Positions 1 through 8,801 of a stretch of DNA of 44,854 nt are shown piece after piece. A program made the position numbers and the translations under genes. Numbering within the stretch: position 1 is the first letter of the stretch; each line of letters begins with the position of its first letter. Origin of the DNA: Streptomyces sp. SM1 (GTDB lineage Bacteria; Actinomycetota; Actinomycetes; Streptomycetales; Streptomycetaceae); NCBI RefSeq assembly GCF_002910825.1, contig NZ_NEUB01000853.1, positions 1 through 44,854 on the forward strand. Direction: 5' to 3'. Below the pieces are notes generated by a model, which did no database searches, had not been told where the DNA came from, and saw only the letters and a program-made list of their open reading frames with translations.

Positions 1-30
1 GTAGCTATTCAGCAGGGTGTGATCGGTTCG
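1..30 (+). repeat. Left terminal inverted repeat of the IS66 element
   Basis: It starts GTAGCTATTCAGC and continues to CGGTTCG. It pairs with 1562-1590 read in reverse complement, with perfect identity over the outer 13 bases and at CGGTTCG, and a few mismatches plus a one-base length difference between them. Confidence 0.85.
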
Positions 31-63
31 CGGACCGTGCGGCGTGATCGCTAGGGTGGCGGT

Positions 64-1560
64 GTGGAGGATCCCGACTGGTCTGCGAAGGACCTTCTTG
101 CCGAGTTGGCCGCGGTACGCGGCGAGTTGGCGGCTTCCCGGGCCGAGGCGGCCGCGAAGGACGAGCGGATCGATCAGCTGCTGGTCCAGATCGCGGAGTT
201 GACCACGCAGGTCCAGGCCCTGGTACTGCGGCTGTCGAGGGATTCCTCGACCTCCTCGAAGCCGCCGTCCTCGGACGGGCCGGGCAAGCGGCCCCGTGGC
301 GGGTCCTCGCGTACCCGCTCGGGACGCAAACCGGGCAAGCAGCCAGGTGATCCGGGCACCACCTTGCGGCAGGTAGAGGATCCGAACGAGCGGATCGTCA
401 TCCCCGCTCCGGCATCCTGCGCCGGCTGCGCGTCCTCGCTGGTCAAGGTTCCGGTGGCCGCGGTGCGCCGCCGTCAGGTCTTTGACCTGGCCACCCCGCT
501 TCCGCCGCAGGTCATCGAGTACGCCGCGGACGTCAAGTGCTGCCCCGGGTGCGGAAAGAAGGCCACCGGAGTCTTCCCGGCCGGAGTGGAATCGGCGGCC
601 CAGTACGGTCCCGATGTCACCGCGAAGGTCGCGGACGCGGTCCTGGGACACCACATCCCGGTACACCGCTCGACACTGCTGGTGATGGAACTGTGCGGGA
701 TGAAGGTCTCCACCGGCTTCGCCGCATCCCTGCGAGGCCGGGCCGCCCGCCTGCTGGAGGCCGGGTTCCTGCCCTCGGTCCGCGCCCTGCTCTCCGGCGC
801 ACCCGTCGTGCACGCCGATGAGACCTTCACCCGCACCCGGGCCAGGACCGTCTTCCTGCACGTGGCCTCCACCGCGCACCTCACCCTGATGCACACCGGT
901 GACCGCTCGGCCGCGACCATCGACGCCGGCCAGGTCCTGCCGCACCTCAGCGGTGTCCTGGTCCGCGACGGATACGCCGGCTACACCCACCTCGACCACG
1001 TCCTGCACGCCTGGTGCGGCGCGCACCTGCTACGTGACCTGCGCGGCATCCATGAAGCCGACCTCCAGGGCCAGCTGTGGGCCCGCGCCATGGCCGACAC
1101 CCTCCTGGAAGCCAACCGTCTCGCGTCCGCCGCCCGCGACACCGGGCGCGAGGAACTCACCGCCGACGAACTGCGCACCATCCACCGGCTCTACACAGGA
1201 GCACTGGCCCGCTCCCGCCAGGACAACCGGAACAAGAACACCGAACTCGCCCGGCACGCCCGCACCCTGGCCAAACGTTTCGAGGAACACCGCGAGGTCA
1301 TCCTCCGCTTCACCACCGACCTGGCCGTCCCCTTCACCAACAATCAGGCGGAACGCGACATCAGACCCGCCAAGGTCCAGCAACGCTCCTCCGGAGGCTG
1401 CTGGCGAACCCTCCAGGGACTGGCCGACTTCGCCATCGTCCAGTCGTACCTGTCGACCGCGGCCAAGTGGGGCATCAGCCGCTACGACGCACTCCAGCGC
1501 CTCTTCACCACAGGGGCGTGGATCCCGCATGCCCTCACCCCTGACACAGCAACAGCCTGA
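64..1560 (+). CDS. IS66-family transposase
   Basis: A 498-aa DDE transposase that catalyses movement of the surrounding element. The N-terminal ~60 residues form a charged, leucine-rich coiled coil. A serine/proline-rich stretch follows (SSKPPSSDGPGKRPRGG), then a zinc-binding region with CAGC and CCPGCG. Catalytic residues can be placed from the sequence: Asp252 in VVHADETF, Asp302 in RDGYAGY and Glu430 in NNQAERD, which is the typical IS66 core. The start is GTG at 64. Length and motifs are complete, with no frameshift seen, so the element may be active. The gene ends 30 bp inside the right end. Confidence 0.93.
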   Translation: MEDPDWSAKDLLAELAAVRGELAASRAEAAAKDERIDQLLVQIAELTTQVQALVLRLSRDSSTSSKPPSSDGPGKRPRGGSSRTRSGRKPGKQPGDPGTTLRQVEDPNERIVIPAPASCAGCASSLVKVPVAAVRRRQVFDLATPLPPQVIEYAADVKCCPGCGKKATGVFPAGVESAAQYGPDVTAKVADAVLGHHIPVHRSTLLVMELCGMKVSTGFAASLRGRAARLLEAGFLPSVRALLSGAPVVHADETFTRTRARTVFLHVASTAHLTLMHTGDRSAATIDAGQVLPHLSGVLVRDGYAGYTHLDHVLHAWCGAHLLRDLRGIHEADLQGQLWARAMADTLLEANRLASAARDTGREELTADELRTIHRLYTGALARSRQDNRNKNTELARHARTLAKRFEEHREVILRFTTDLAVPFTNNQAERDIRPAKVQQRSSGGCWRTLQGLADFAIVQSYLSTAAKWGISRYDALQRLFTTGAWIPHALTPDTATA

Positions 1561-1561
1561 C

Positions 1562-1590
1562 CGAACCGCTCAACCCCGCTGAATAGCTAC
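1562..1590 (-). repeat. Right terminal inverted repeat of the IS66 element
   Basis: Its last 13 bases, GCTGAATAGCTAC, are the exact reverse complement of positions 1-13, which defines the right edge of the element at 1590. Confidence 0.85.
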
Positions 1591-1792
1591 GATCGGTGGA
1601 CACCCTGCGCGTTGCCGAGCGCGGCGAAAGATTGCAGCGGATGAACACGAAGCCTCCTTAAGACGTTAGAGAGATCCATGATCTACAGGGGGTCGTATGG
1701 GCGTTTTTTGGGCACCGTCGCCAACCAGAGATCGGAAGAACTGAGCCAACTTCGGCGCCCTGGGTGGAAGGGCAGCAGAGCCATTCCGTGGC

Positions 1793-4249
1793 TCAGATCG
1801 TCTCACCATTCTTCTGCTGGCTGGCAGCGCGGTTTGGGTCCCCGGTCTGTCCTTCGCCTCCTTCAACCAATTCAGCAGCGCGCTCATCGTCAGCCCGGAT
1901 CCACCAGGACCTCGCGCCCTCGATATCGCCTTCGTTGTACAGCAACTCACCGAGTTCACTCATAGCCTTAGTGTTTCCGCCTTCTGCTGAGCGGATCCAC
2001 GTGGAGCGTGCGCCATCAATGTCGCCATCCCTGTGCAACATGAAGCCGATCACGGCCATAGCGTTGACGTTCCCTCTATCGGCTGCCTGGCTCCACCATT
2101 TGATTGCGCTTTTTTCTGAGCCCTGCTCATGAAGCAAGATTGCGAGGTTGTTCATGGCATCCGCGTTCCCGGCCTCGGCTGCGCGGGTGTACCACACGCG
2201 CGCCTCCTCGGTTTCGCCGCGTTCGTTCGACAATACGCCGAGGTTGTACATTGCATCGTTTTCCCCGGCTTCGATAGCGCGGGTGTACCAACGACGCGCG
2301 CCCTCAGGATCTTCATCATGCAGAATGGCGCCAAGTCTGATCATGGCACTGGAATCCCCAGCCTCGGCAGCGCGAGTCCACCAGGAGTGCGCGTCGTCGG
2401 TGTTGCCCGCTGCGTGCAGCGCGTTCGCGAGGACGTTCATAGCGAGGACGTTCCCGGCTTCGGCTGCGCGGGTGTACCAGGTGCGTGCGCCCTCAGGGTC
2501 TTCCTCACGTAGAAGGGTGCCAAGGCCCACCATGGCGCCGGGCTCGCCGACTTCGGCAGCGCGAATCCACCAGGACCGCCCCTGGTCGGTGTTGCCGTCA
2601 AGATAGAGAAGGCCGCCAAGTATGGTCATGGCGTCGGTGTTCCCGGCTTCGGCTGCGCGGGTGTACCAGGTGCGTGCGCCCTCAGGGTCTTCCTCACGTA
2701 GAAGGCTGCCAAGGCCCACCATGGCGTCGGTATTCCCGGCTTCGGCCGCGCGGGTGTACCACACGCGCGCCTCATCGGTTTCTCCGCGATCTTGCAATAG
2801 GAACGCGAGGTTGTACATCGCATCGGTTTCTCCGGCTTCGGCTGCGCAGGTCAGCCAATGGCGCGCACCGTCTATGTCATCGTCGTGAAAGAGGAGTGTG
2901 CCGAGGTTTGTCATGCCCCTGGGGCTACCAGCCTCGGCGGCGCGGGCAAACCAGGTGCGTGCTCCTTCCGTGTCGCCCTGCTCACTTAGCAAGACGCCAA
3001 GGCCAGCCATAGCGTTGGTGCTTCCCGCTTCAACTGCGCGGGTGAACCAAGTATGTGCGCCGTTCGTGTCACTCTCGTCGTAAAGAAAGCGACCCAAGGC
3101 GTACATGGCGTCGGCGTTTCCGGCTTCGGCTGCGCGGGTGTACCAAGCACGTGCCCTGTCGATGTCCCCCTGTTCCTTCATTTGATCGCCGAGCACGACC
3201 ATGGCGTTGACATCTCCGGCCTCTGCTGCGGGGGCCGTTTGGTCCCGCCAGATCTGGGCTGTCCCCTCAGCACCTCGTGAGTAATTCGAGCCGTCGGGTG
3301 AGGTGTCCGGGAGTGCGGGCTCGGTGGGCCGCAGGTGAACTGGTAGCACGACGCCCGGCGTGCTGGCCAATGGGGATGCGGTCACGGTGTCCCGCGCGGC
3401 GAAGGATGCTGATAGGGCATCGCGCAGGGCCTGCAAGGTTCTGATGACCTGTGTGGCAGTTGCGGGGCGCTGTGCAGGATTCTTCGCCAATAGTCCCTCG
3501 ACCAGATCCGCTACTTCAGGTGAGAGGCCCGGGACGAGGGAGTCAGCACGTTCGGGAACGAAGGAGAGGTGGGCTTCCCTGTAGGCGTAGTGGTTGTCGC
3601 ACCTGAACGGGGAGCGTCCGGTGAGTAGCTCGAACAGAACAGTGCCGAGCGCGTACAGATCGGTTGCTGCGGTGGCCCGCTCACCGTTCCACACTTCGGG
3701 TGCGATGTAGGCCGGAGTGCCCATAATGATGCCCGTGGCGGTTAGCCCGGAGGTCTCTCCTCCGAGCGAGGAGATACCGAAGTCAAGCACCTTGACCGCC
3801 CCGGGACGACCTGCCTTCTCGACCAGGACGGCATTAGCTGGCTTGATGTCGCGGTGGACGATGCCGTCGGCGTGGGCGGCCTCCAGAGCGCGGGCAATGT
3901 GCTCCGACCACGTCAGCGCCTTGTCGACATCCAGCGGGCCGACGGCGACGAGGTCGCTCAGCGGTCTACCGTGTACCAACTCCATGACGATATAAGCGGC
4001 GTCCACCAGTTCTTCGCGATGATGACCGTAGTCGTAGACGCTCACAATGTGCGGATGGCCGCTGAGCCTGGCTGCGACACGCGCCTCCCGTTTAAAACGG
4101 GCCAACATGGAATCATCCGCGAAGACCGCCGGTACGAGCTTGACAGCCACTGGCCGATCCAGCGTCAGGTCGGTCGCCCTCCATACTTGTCCCATACCAC
4201 CACGGCCCAACTCTGTCTCCAGCCGGTAGCGTTCCGCAAGAACGGTCAC
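1793..4249 (-). CDS. Ser/Thr protein kinase with 14 C-terminal Sel1-like repeats
   Basis: An 818-aa protein. An N-terminal eukaryotic-type kinase domain (about 8-270) shows the glycine loop GRGGMG (15-20), VAVK with Lys37, HRDIKPAN (132-139), DFG at 156 and APE at 183. After a proline/serine linker, 14 tandem repeats of 31-32 residues fill about 340-785, each of the form AEAGn.DAM..LG.LL...G....A..WytrA. This is the Sel1/TPR-like helical hairpin that makes protein-binding solenoids. No signal peptide or membrane segment is seen, so it should be cytoplasmic. I chose GTG 4249 because AGGGGG lies just upstream and the kinase fold begins directly after it; an upstream in-frame start at 4435 adds unlikely basic residues. 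The solenoid probably selects partners or substrates, but the target is unknown. Confidence 0.88.
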   Translation of the reverse strand: MTVLAERYRLETELGRGGMGQVWRATDLTLDRPVAVKLVPAVFADDSMLARFKREARVAARLSGHPHIVSVYDYGHHREELVDAAYIVMELVHGRPLSDLVAVGPLDVDKALTWSEHIARALEAAHADGIVHRDIKPANAVLVEKAGRPGAVKVLDFGISSLGGETSGLTATGIIMGTPAYIAPEVWNGERATAATDLYALGTVLFELLTGRSPFRCDNHYAYREAHLSFVPERADSLVPGLSPEVADLVEGLLAKNPAQRPATATQVIRTLQALRDALSASFAARDTVTASPLASTPGVVLPVHLRPTEPALPDTSPDGSNYSRGAEGTAQIWRDQTAPAAEAGDVNAMVVLGDQMKEQGDIDRARAWYTRAAEAGNADAMYALGRFLYDESDTNGAHTWFTRAVEAGSTNAMAGLGVLLSEQGDTEGARTWFARAAEAGSPRGMTNLGTLLFHDDDIDGARHWLTCAAEAGETDAMYNLAFLLQDRGETDEARVWYTRAAEAGNTDAMVGLGSLLREEDPEGARTWYTRAAEAGNTDAMTILGGLLYLDGNTDQGRSWWIRAAEVGEPGAMVGLGTLLREEDPEGARTWYTRAAEAGNVLAMNVLANALHAAGNTDDAHSWWTRAAEAGDSSAMIRLGAILHDEDPEGARRWYTRAIEAGENDAMYNLGVLSNERGETEEARVWYTRAAEAGNADAMNNLAILLHEQGSEKSAIKWWSQAADRGNVNAMAVIGFMLHRDGDIDGARSTWIRSAEGGNTKAMSELGELLYNEGDIEGARSWWIRADDERAAELVEGGEGQTGDPNRAASQQKNGETI
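2450..2537 (-). repeat. Near-identical DNA copy inside the Sel1 repeat region (copy A)
   Basis: These 88 bp match 2639-2726 with a single difference (position 2517), at an offset of 189 bp, exactly two Sel1 units (31+32 codons). Other repeats of the same gene are much more diverged, so this is a recent in-frame duplication or gene conversion within the coding sequence. Confidence 0.85.
2639..2726 (-). repeat. Near-identical DNA copy inside the Sel1 repeat region (copy B)
   Basis: Partner of 2450-2537. Both encode the segment LLREEDPEGARTWYTRAAEAG with adjoining residues of consecutive Sel1 units. Confidence 0.85.
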
Positions 4250-4531
4250 CGTCCACCCCCTGATCGGCTTCCCACAACCTGACAGAGCAGACGATAACGC
4301 GGAGTGGCGGGAGCGATCAGTTCTCCTGCCAGCGAGCACCGCGATCCCGTACGACGAAGCGACGGCGCGGGGCCGGAGCGGCGAGGAGCCACCACGGCGG
4401 GGCGGGCACGACGACGGCCGCGCGGGCCAGCGCACCTCCGGTGGTGGTCCCCCATCTCGTGGACCAGCCGCACTGGGGCGGCCATGGCTGACGACGCCTC
4501 AGGCGAGCCCAACTAATCTTTGTGCTCGTAG
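4250..4531. other. Non-coding stretch between kinase and DUF5655 remnant
   Basis: This stretch holds the upstream region of the minus-strand kinase and the scar where the DUF5655 gene lost its 5' end. Open frames here are arginine/proline-rich and have no convincing ribosome site. A 10-codon frame ending at 4516 (MADDASGEPN) could be the tail of a vanished gene. No promoter or hairpin is clear enough to call. Confidence 0.4.
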
Positions 4532-5230
4532 TTCAGAGAAGGGGTCCTGTCGCAGGCCGTCTCCTACCTGTCGTGGCTGGAGTCAGCGCATCACGAGTTC
4601 GAGGCACTGGTCAAGGAGAAGCTGGGTGCCGGGGCAGCCGAGTCGATCGACTGGCGGAACCCGCGGATGGTCTGTATCGCGGCCAGCTTCTCTCACCACG
4701 ACCGGGTCGCGGTGCAGCGACTGCGCGAGCGGATCGACCTGGTGCGTTACCGCATCTTCGATGGCGGGCTGCTGAGCCTGTTGCTGATCGAGTCCACGCC
4801 CGGCTCTCCGGGTCAGGCTCCGGCTCGGCGGCAGCATCGAGAGCGGGAGATCACAGCCGGTGCCGCCGACGTCGGGAAGCCGTTGGTCCAGGCGATCCTG
4901 GGCGCACCCCCGGCTTGCCTGCGGGACCTGTACGCCGAACTGGACGAGGCTCTGACCGCGTGGGGCGAGGTCGAGGTGGCTCCGCTGATGCACTACATCG
5001 CCTACCGGCGCATGGTGAACCTCGCCTCGGTAGTCTTCCGCCCGAAGCACGAGGTGATCCTGGTCTACCTCAGAGTCGACCCGGAGACGGTCGAACTGGA
5101 GGAGGGCTTCTCCCGCGACATGCGCGGCATCGGCCATCTCGGGACGGGCGACCTGGAGCTGCGGATCGCCTCGGCGGCCGACCTGGAGAAGGCGGGGGCG
5201 CTGATACGGCGAGCGTTCGAGGCGGCCTGA
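4532..5230 (+). pseudogene. DUF5655-family protein, 5'-truncated
   Basis: The frame can be read back from ATG 4667 through YLSWLES and SIDWRNPRMVCIA to FREGVLSQ, where it meets an in-frame TAG at 4529-4531. No start codon with a ribosome site lies between. Full-length relatives have about 90 further N-terminal residues carrying a PD-(D/E)XK-like nuclease core (an E-x-K strand just before this point), so the catalytic half appears lost. The C-terminal DUF5655 domain is intact, with HYIAYRR, SRDMRGIGHLGTGDLELRI and ALIRRAFEAA. A 187-aa product from ATG 4667 is possible. A second fragment of the same family lies at 25655-25843. Confidence 0.75.
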
Positions 5231-5347
5231 CACAAGAGGAAGGGCGGCTGCAGTCAGTCGGCCCTGGCCTGATCGCTCTCACGCTCGTGCCGGATGAGAT
5301 GATCGCGTCTGGCTCTGCGTGATCGGCTCAGAGAGAGGGCGCAAGGG

Positions 5348-6415
5348 GTGCTCAAAGACTCCTCGTTGAGAGGCTACTTGCTGGAAGAGTCACTGGCCTG
5401 GTTGCTCCGATTCAGCGGTTACCGGCTGCTCGTCCACGAGGACCAGGATCCCGCCGAGCTGGTTAGTGAGGGCAACACTCTCCGGGTCCTCGGGCGTGGC
5501 GCCCTGCATCAGGTGGATGTACTTGGGGAGTTCGCGTTCACGCCGGCGTTCTCCATGCCGGTAAGGCTGTTCCTGGAGGCCAAGTATTACCAGGGTCGCT
5601 GCGGGCTGGAGGTCGTACGGAACGCCCACGGCGTGGTGCACGACGTGAACGAGAACTTCATGACGCACTCAGGGACGCGGCCGAGGCAGCGTTTCAAGTA
5701 TTCGTACGCCCTGTTCTCCGCGGGCGGTTTCACGGCAGATGCCCAGAAGTATGCGCTCGCCCACCAGATCTCCCTGGTGGATCTGTCCGGAGCTTCGTTC
5801 GCCTGGCTGCTCGGCCATATTGGAGCCACGGCGTCGAGTCTGTTCAAGGCGCAGAAGCACTTGGCCGCGTCGGTTCCCTTTCCGGTCAACTGGATGCGCA
5901 CGGAGCTGCGGCGGGCGCTGGGGACGTCTCCGCTGCACCTGTTGCCGCCTCCGTCCGATGCCGATGGGAAGTTCATGCAGGTGGCCGGTGCCGCGGTGGC
6001 CGAGTTCGCCGCTGTATTGCGGCAGCGCAGTGACGCAGAGCTGCTGCTCGGCTTTCCCGCGGCGCCATTCATCCTGCCGCTTGCCGCTGACGATCATCGG
6101 GCGTTTCTGGAGTACGCGGAGGCTAGGCCGGACCACGCGGTGCGGATCCGGCGGCGTGGGGTTGGAGCCGCGGCGGAGTGGACGGTGTCGCCCGCGGAGG
6201 CGGTCGGCGCCTACGAGTTGGCGTTCAAGCTCCCGGAGCACATCGAGGACTGGATCAGCGGCGTCGAGGAGAAGGAGCGCCGCCGCACCGTCGAGGTCAA
6301 GGAGCAGTTCCTGTCGGCGATCACGCTGTACCGCGTGAACGGCACGGGTGTGCGCACCTATCAGTTGCGGTACGAGGCGAGTTCGCTGTCTCGCGCGGGG
6401 AACGCCCTGCCGTAG
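5348..6415 (+). CDS. Restriction-endonuclease-like protein, PD-(D/E)XK fold
   Basis: A 355-aa protein. The N-terminal third carries a nuclease signature: Glu14/15 in LEESLAWLL, Asp57 in HQVDVLG and Glu77-x-Lys79 in LFLEAKYY, followed by a helix with VRNAHGVVHDVNENF. This is the order expected for Mrr-like and other type IV-like PD-(D/E)XK enzymes. The C-terminal ~200 residues are not recognised. The start is GTG 5348, with GAGAGAGGG about 9 bases upstream. It converges on the five-gene helicase/methylase operon, from which a strong hairpin separates it, so it may be an effector nuclease of that system or an independent defence gene. The target sequence or modification cannot be read from the protein. 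Confidence 0.75.
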   Translation: MLKDSSLRGYLLEESLAWLLRFSGYRLLVHEDQDPAELVSEGNTLRVLGRGALHQVDVLGEFAFTPAFSMPVRLFLEAKYYQGRCGLEVVRNAHGVVHDVNENFMTHSGTRPRQRFKYSYALFSAGGFTADAQKYALAHQISLVDLSGASFAWLLGHIGATASSLFKAQKHLAASVPFPVNWMRTELRRALGTSPLHLLPPPSDADGKFMQVAGAAVAEFAAVLRQRSDAELLLGFPAAPFILPLAADDHRAFLEYAEARPDHAVRIRRRGVGAAAEWTVSPAEAVGAYELAFKLPEHIEDWISGVEEKERRRTVEVKEQFLSAITLYRVNGTGVRTYQLRYEASSLSRAGNALP

Positions 6416-6434
6416 CTCGGCGCCCATGGCCCTG

Positions 6435-6469
6435 GCTGCGGTGCCGTACGAGGGGTGCGGCACCGCAGC
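6435..6469. terminator. Bidirectional terminator hairpin
   Basis: A 12-bp perfect stem (6435-6446 with 6458-6469, GCTGCGGTGCCG and its complement) has an 11-base loop. It lies in the 64-bp gap between two convergent genes. There is no long U-tract, as is common in actinobacteria. Confidence 0.7.
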
Positions 6470-6479
6470 GCACTGCGGC

Positions 6480-8801
6480 TCAGACGGGGAGGTACGGGCT
6501 GGGGTTGCCGTGCCAGCTGATGGTCAGGGCGTCGCGGGCGCGGGTGGAGGCGACGAAGAGCAGGGAGCGTGCCTTGCGCTGTTCGCGTTCATAGCGGGGC
6601 GGGTCCTCGGCGCGGTAGCGCTCGATGGCGCTGGTGCGCGGGATGATGCCGTCGCTGGCTCCGATGACGGCGAGCCGTTGGTATTCGAGGCCCTTGAAGC
6701 GGTGCATGGTGCCGACGTGGACTTCGCCGTCGCCCTTGGGGCCTTCCTTGGTGAGCTCGGCGCAGGTGATGCCTGCCTTGGTGGTGAGGTAGTACATGGT
6801 CTGGCTGACCATCTCGCGGTCGGCGACGCATACGGCGATGTGGCCGCTGGGGTCGCGGGGTGCGCCGTTTTCGTCAATCGAGAGGTCGTCGCGCCACGTG
6901 GTGAGGGTGGTGGCGAGTCCGGCGAGTTCGTCGTCCCAGGTGCGGTAGGGGACGAAGACCGGCTTCGGGCCGTTGAGGACGGAGCGGTATCCGGCGAGGT
7001 TGTCGGTGCCGTCGTCGAGGTCGTCGAAGGTGATCTTCTGCTTGTTGTCGGTGGGGGCGACGACGCGGAGGGCTTCGGCCAGGATCTCCCTGGTGGTGCG
7101 GTAGCTGAGGGTCAGGCGGGAGGACCGGCCCCGGATGTGGATGCCGAGGGCGCCGAGGGCGATCTGGTAGTCGTAGTAGATGCGCTGGTGGGTGTCGCCG
7201 GCGATGAACAGATCGTTGGGCTGGTCGGGGTCGGCCATCGCCCGGAGCATCTTCCAGTGCGCCGGACGCAGGTCCTGGGCCTCGTCGACGATGATGTGAC
7301 GGTAGCGGTAGCCGAGGTAGCGCATGCCGGAGCTGTTGTCACGGTGAATGAGGTCCTTGCCGCCGACCTCGTCCTTGTACTCGCGGCGGGCCTTGATCTT
7401 CGCGGCGCGTTCGATCTCGAAGCGGGCGGCGCGTTCAGCGGCCTGGCCCCAGGTTTCGACGCCGAGTTTGTCGAGGCGGGCGGTGAACTGCTCGATGAGT
7501 TTCCAGATGTGGGCGCGTTCGGGGCGGGTCAGTCCCCGACCGCGCCCGGCCCGGCGTGCCTTGAAGTAGTCGGAGCGGGTGGGGATCGACTGGCCGAGAA
7601 TGACCTGCTCCCACTCCTCGATGACGAATTCCGGTTCGAAGCGCCGGTCATCGAGTTCCGCCAGCAGCTGGCGCATCTCCCCGAGTGCCACGGTGTCATA
7701 GACGCGCTGCCTGCCGCGGCCTGGGGCCGTGTTCTCCCCCAGGACCCGGCCGACCAGCTGGTCGACGTGGGCGATGTCGACGCGGGCCAGCAGGTCGGGG
7801 CCGACCAGCGAGGCGAGTCTGAGGCGCAGGTCGGTGGTGAGGTTCTTGGTGAAGGAGGTCAGCAGGATCGGCTTGTTGTGGCCGGGGGGCAGTTGTTCGG
7901 CGAGGTGCTTGACGCGGTGCAGGGCGACGATGGTCTTGCCGGTGCCGGGGCCGCCGGAGACCCGGGCGGGGCCCTCGTAGTGGCGGTGGACGATCCGTTC
8001 CTGCGTGGGGTGGAGGAAGACCTTCCAGGCGCGGAAGTCGCCTTCCTCGATGGCGGCACGTACGGCGTCGTCGACCGTGGTGACCTTGGTGCGGGCAAGG
8101 GCGGTGGCGAAGTCGTCGGGGTCAGGGCGCTGGTCGAGTTCGACCGGTGCGGTGATCTCCTTGCGTACGTCGTCGATGTCCATGCCAGCGGCGAGGCCGT
8201 AGAGGACGTCCTTGGACAGCAGGGGTGCGCCCTCGACGAGCTGGTCGAGTTCGGCACTGGTGGTCACGGTGAGGGCCAGCTCGACGAGCTGTTCCGCGAC
8301 GCCGAGGTCGCGCAGTTGCTCTGCCCGGTACGCGGCCAGCAGCGGTGGTGCGGCAGGCTCGGGTTCCGGCTCAGGGGCGGGCCTGGGCGTGGGCGCGGGG
8401 GCGTTCGGTTCCGGTTCGGCCGGGGTGAGGGTGATGCCGGCGCGGCGCAGTGCGCTGTCGCCCACAACGGCGAGGTCGACGAACTCGATCTCGCCGGTGA
8501 CCCGGTTGACGGCGACCTGGAGTTCTTCGTAGACATCGCGGCGGTGGCGGACGGCGATGACCAGCCAGCTCTCGGTGCCGTCCGTGTCGACGCCGGTCTT
8601 GGTGAGCAGAGCCCGGTAGTCCTGGGCAACGCGGGCGGAGTGGATCCGGGAGTCGCCCTTGAGCTGCTTCTTCCGCAGCCCGGGGAGGTCGGGGTTGTTA
8701 CGGAAGTTGTGGCAGAAGTCGTAGAACTGGGCCTTGACCGAGCGGTCGAGCTTGTACAGCTCCTGTTCGGCCTTGCGGTACAGGCTGAGCCGGGCGGTCA
8801 T
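6480..8801 (-). CDS. UvrD/Rep-type helicase with N-terminal RelE-like domain
   Basis: A 773-aa protein. Residues 1-~100 resemble a RelE/ParE-type toxin fold (SLYRKAEQELYKL, RVAQDYRALL, WLVIAVRHRRDVYEEL). A variable linker with a proline/glutamate-rich stretch follows. A superfamily 1 helicase starts near 270, with Walker A GGPGTGKT (~281-288), Walker B VDEAQDL (~503-509), YRTTREIL, HRFKGLEYQRLAVIG and a C-terminal VASTRARDAL. It would translocate on or unwind DNA using ATP; whether the RelE-like part cuts RNA or binds a partner is unknown. The ATG overlaps the stop of the giant helicase gene by 4 bp (ATGA), so it is translationally coupled and is the last gene of the operon. No antitoxin gene is adjacent. 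Confidence 0.85.
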   Translation of the reverse strand: MTARLSLYRKAEQELYKLDRSVKAQFYDFCHNFRNNPDLPGLRKKQLKGDSRIHSARVAQDYRALLTKTGVDTDGTESWLVIAVRHRRDVYEELQVAVNRVTGEIEFVDLAVVGDSALRRAGITLTPAEPEPNAPAPTPRPAPEPEPEPAAPPLLAAYRAEQLRDLGVAEQLVELALTVTTSAELDQLVEGAPLLSKDVLYGLAAGMDIDDVRKEITAPVELDQRPDPDDFATALARTKVTTVDDAVRAAIEEGDFRAWKVFLHPTQERIVHRHYEGPARVSGGPGTGKTIVALHRVKHLAEQLPPGHNKPILLTSFTKNLTTDLRLRLASLVGPDLLARVDIAHVDQLVGRVLGENTAPGRGRQRVYDTVALGEMRQLLAELDDRRFEPEFVIEEWEQVILGQSIPTRSDYFKARRAGRGRGLTRPERAHIWKLIEQFTARLDKLGVETWGQAAERAARFEIERAAKIKARREYKDEVGGKDLIHRDNSSGMRYLGYRYRHIIVDEAQDLRPAHWKMLRAMADPDQPNDLFIAGDTHQRIYYDYQIALGALGIHIRGRSSRLTLSYRTTREILAEALRVVAPTDNKQKITFDDLDDGTDNLAGYRSVLNGPKPVFVPYRTWDDELAGLATTLTTWRDDLSIDENGAPRDPSGHIAVCVADREMVSQTMYYLTTKAGITCAELTKEGPKGDGEVHVGTMHRFKGLEYQRLAVIGASDGIIPRTSAIERYRAEDPPRYEREQRKARSLLFVASTRARDALTISWHGNPSPYLPV

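Larger units (their letters stand above)
1..1590 (+). mobile_element. IS66-family insertion sequence, complete
   Basis: A single transposase gene (64-1560) sits between inverted ends. The first 13 bases, GTAGCTATTCAGC, are the exact reverse complement of 1578-1590, and the similarity continues imperfectly for about 29 bp. The element carries only the large transposase and no small accessory orfs, as in the ISBst12-like subgroup of IS66. The left end coincides with the window's first base, so the target duplication, usually 8 bp in this family, cannot be checked. The right flank begins GATCGGTG. Confidence 0.85.

Noticed and set aside
1890..3230. Regular ~95-bp DNA periodicity that might suggest a CRISPR or satellite array
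   Set aside because: The period equals 31-32 codons of Sel1 units in frame, and the copies vary as coding repeats do; there are no unique spacers.
6480..8801. Classical toxin-antitoxin module
   Set aside because: The RelE-like part is fused to a helicase and no small antitoxin frame precedes or follows it.
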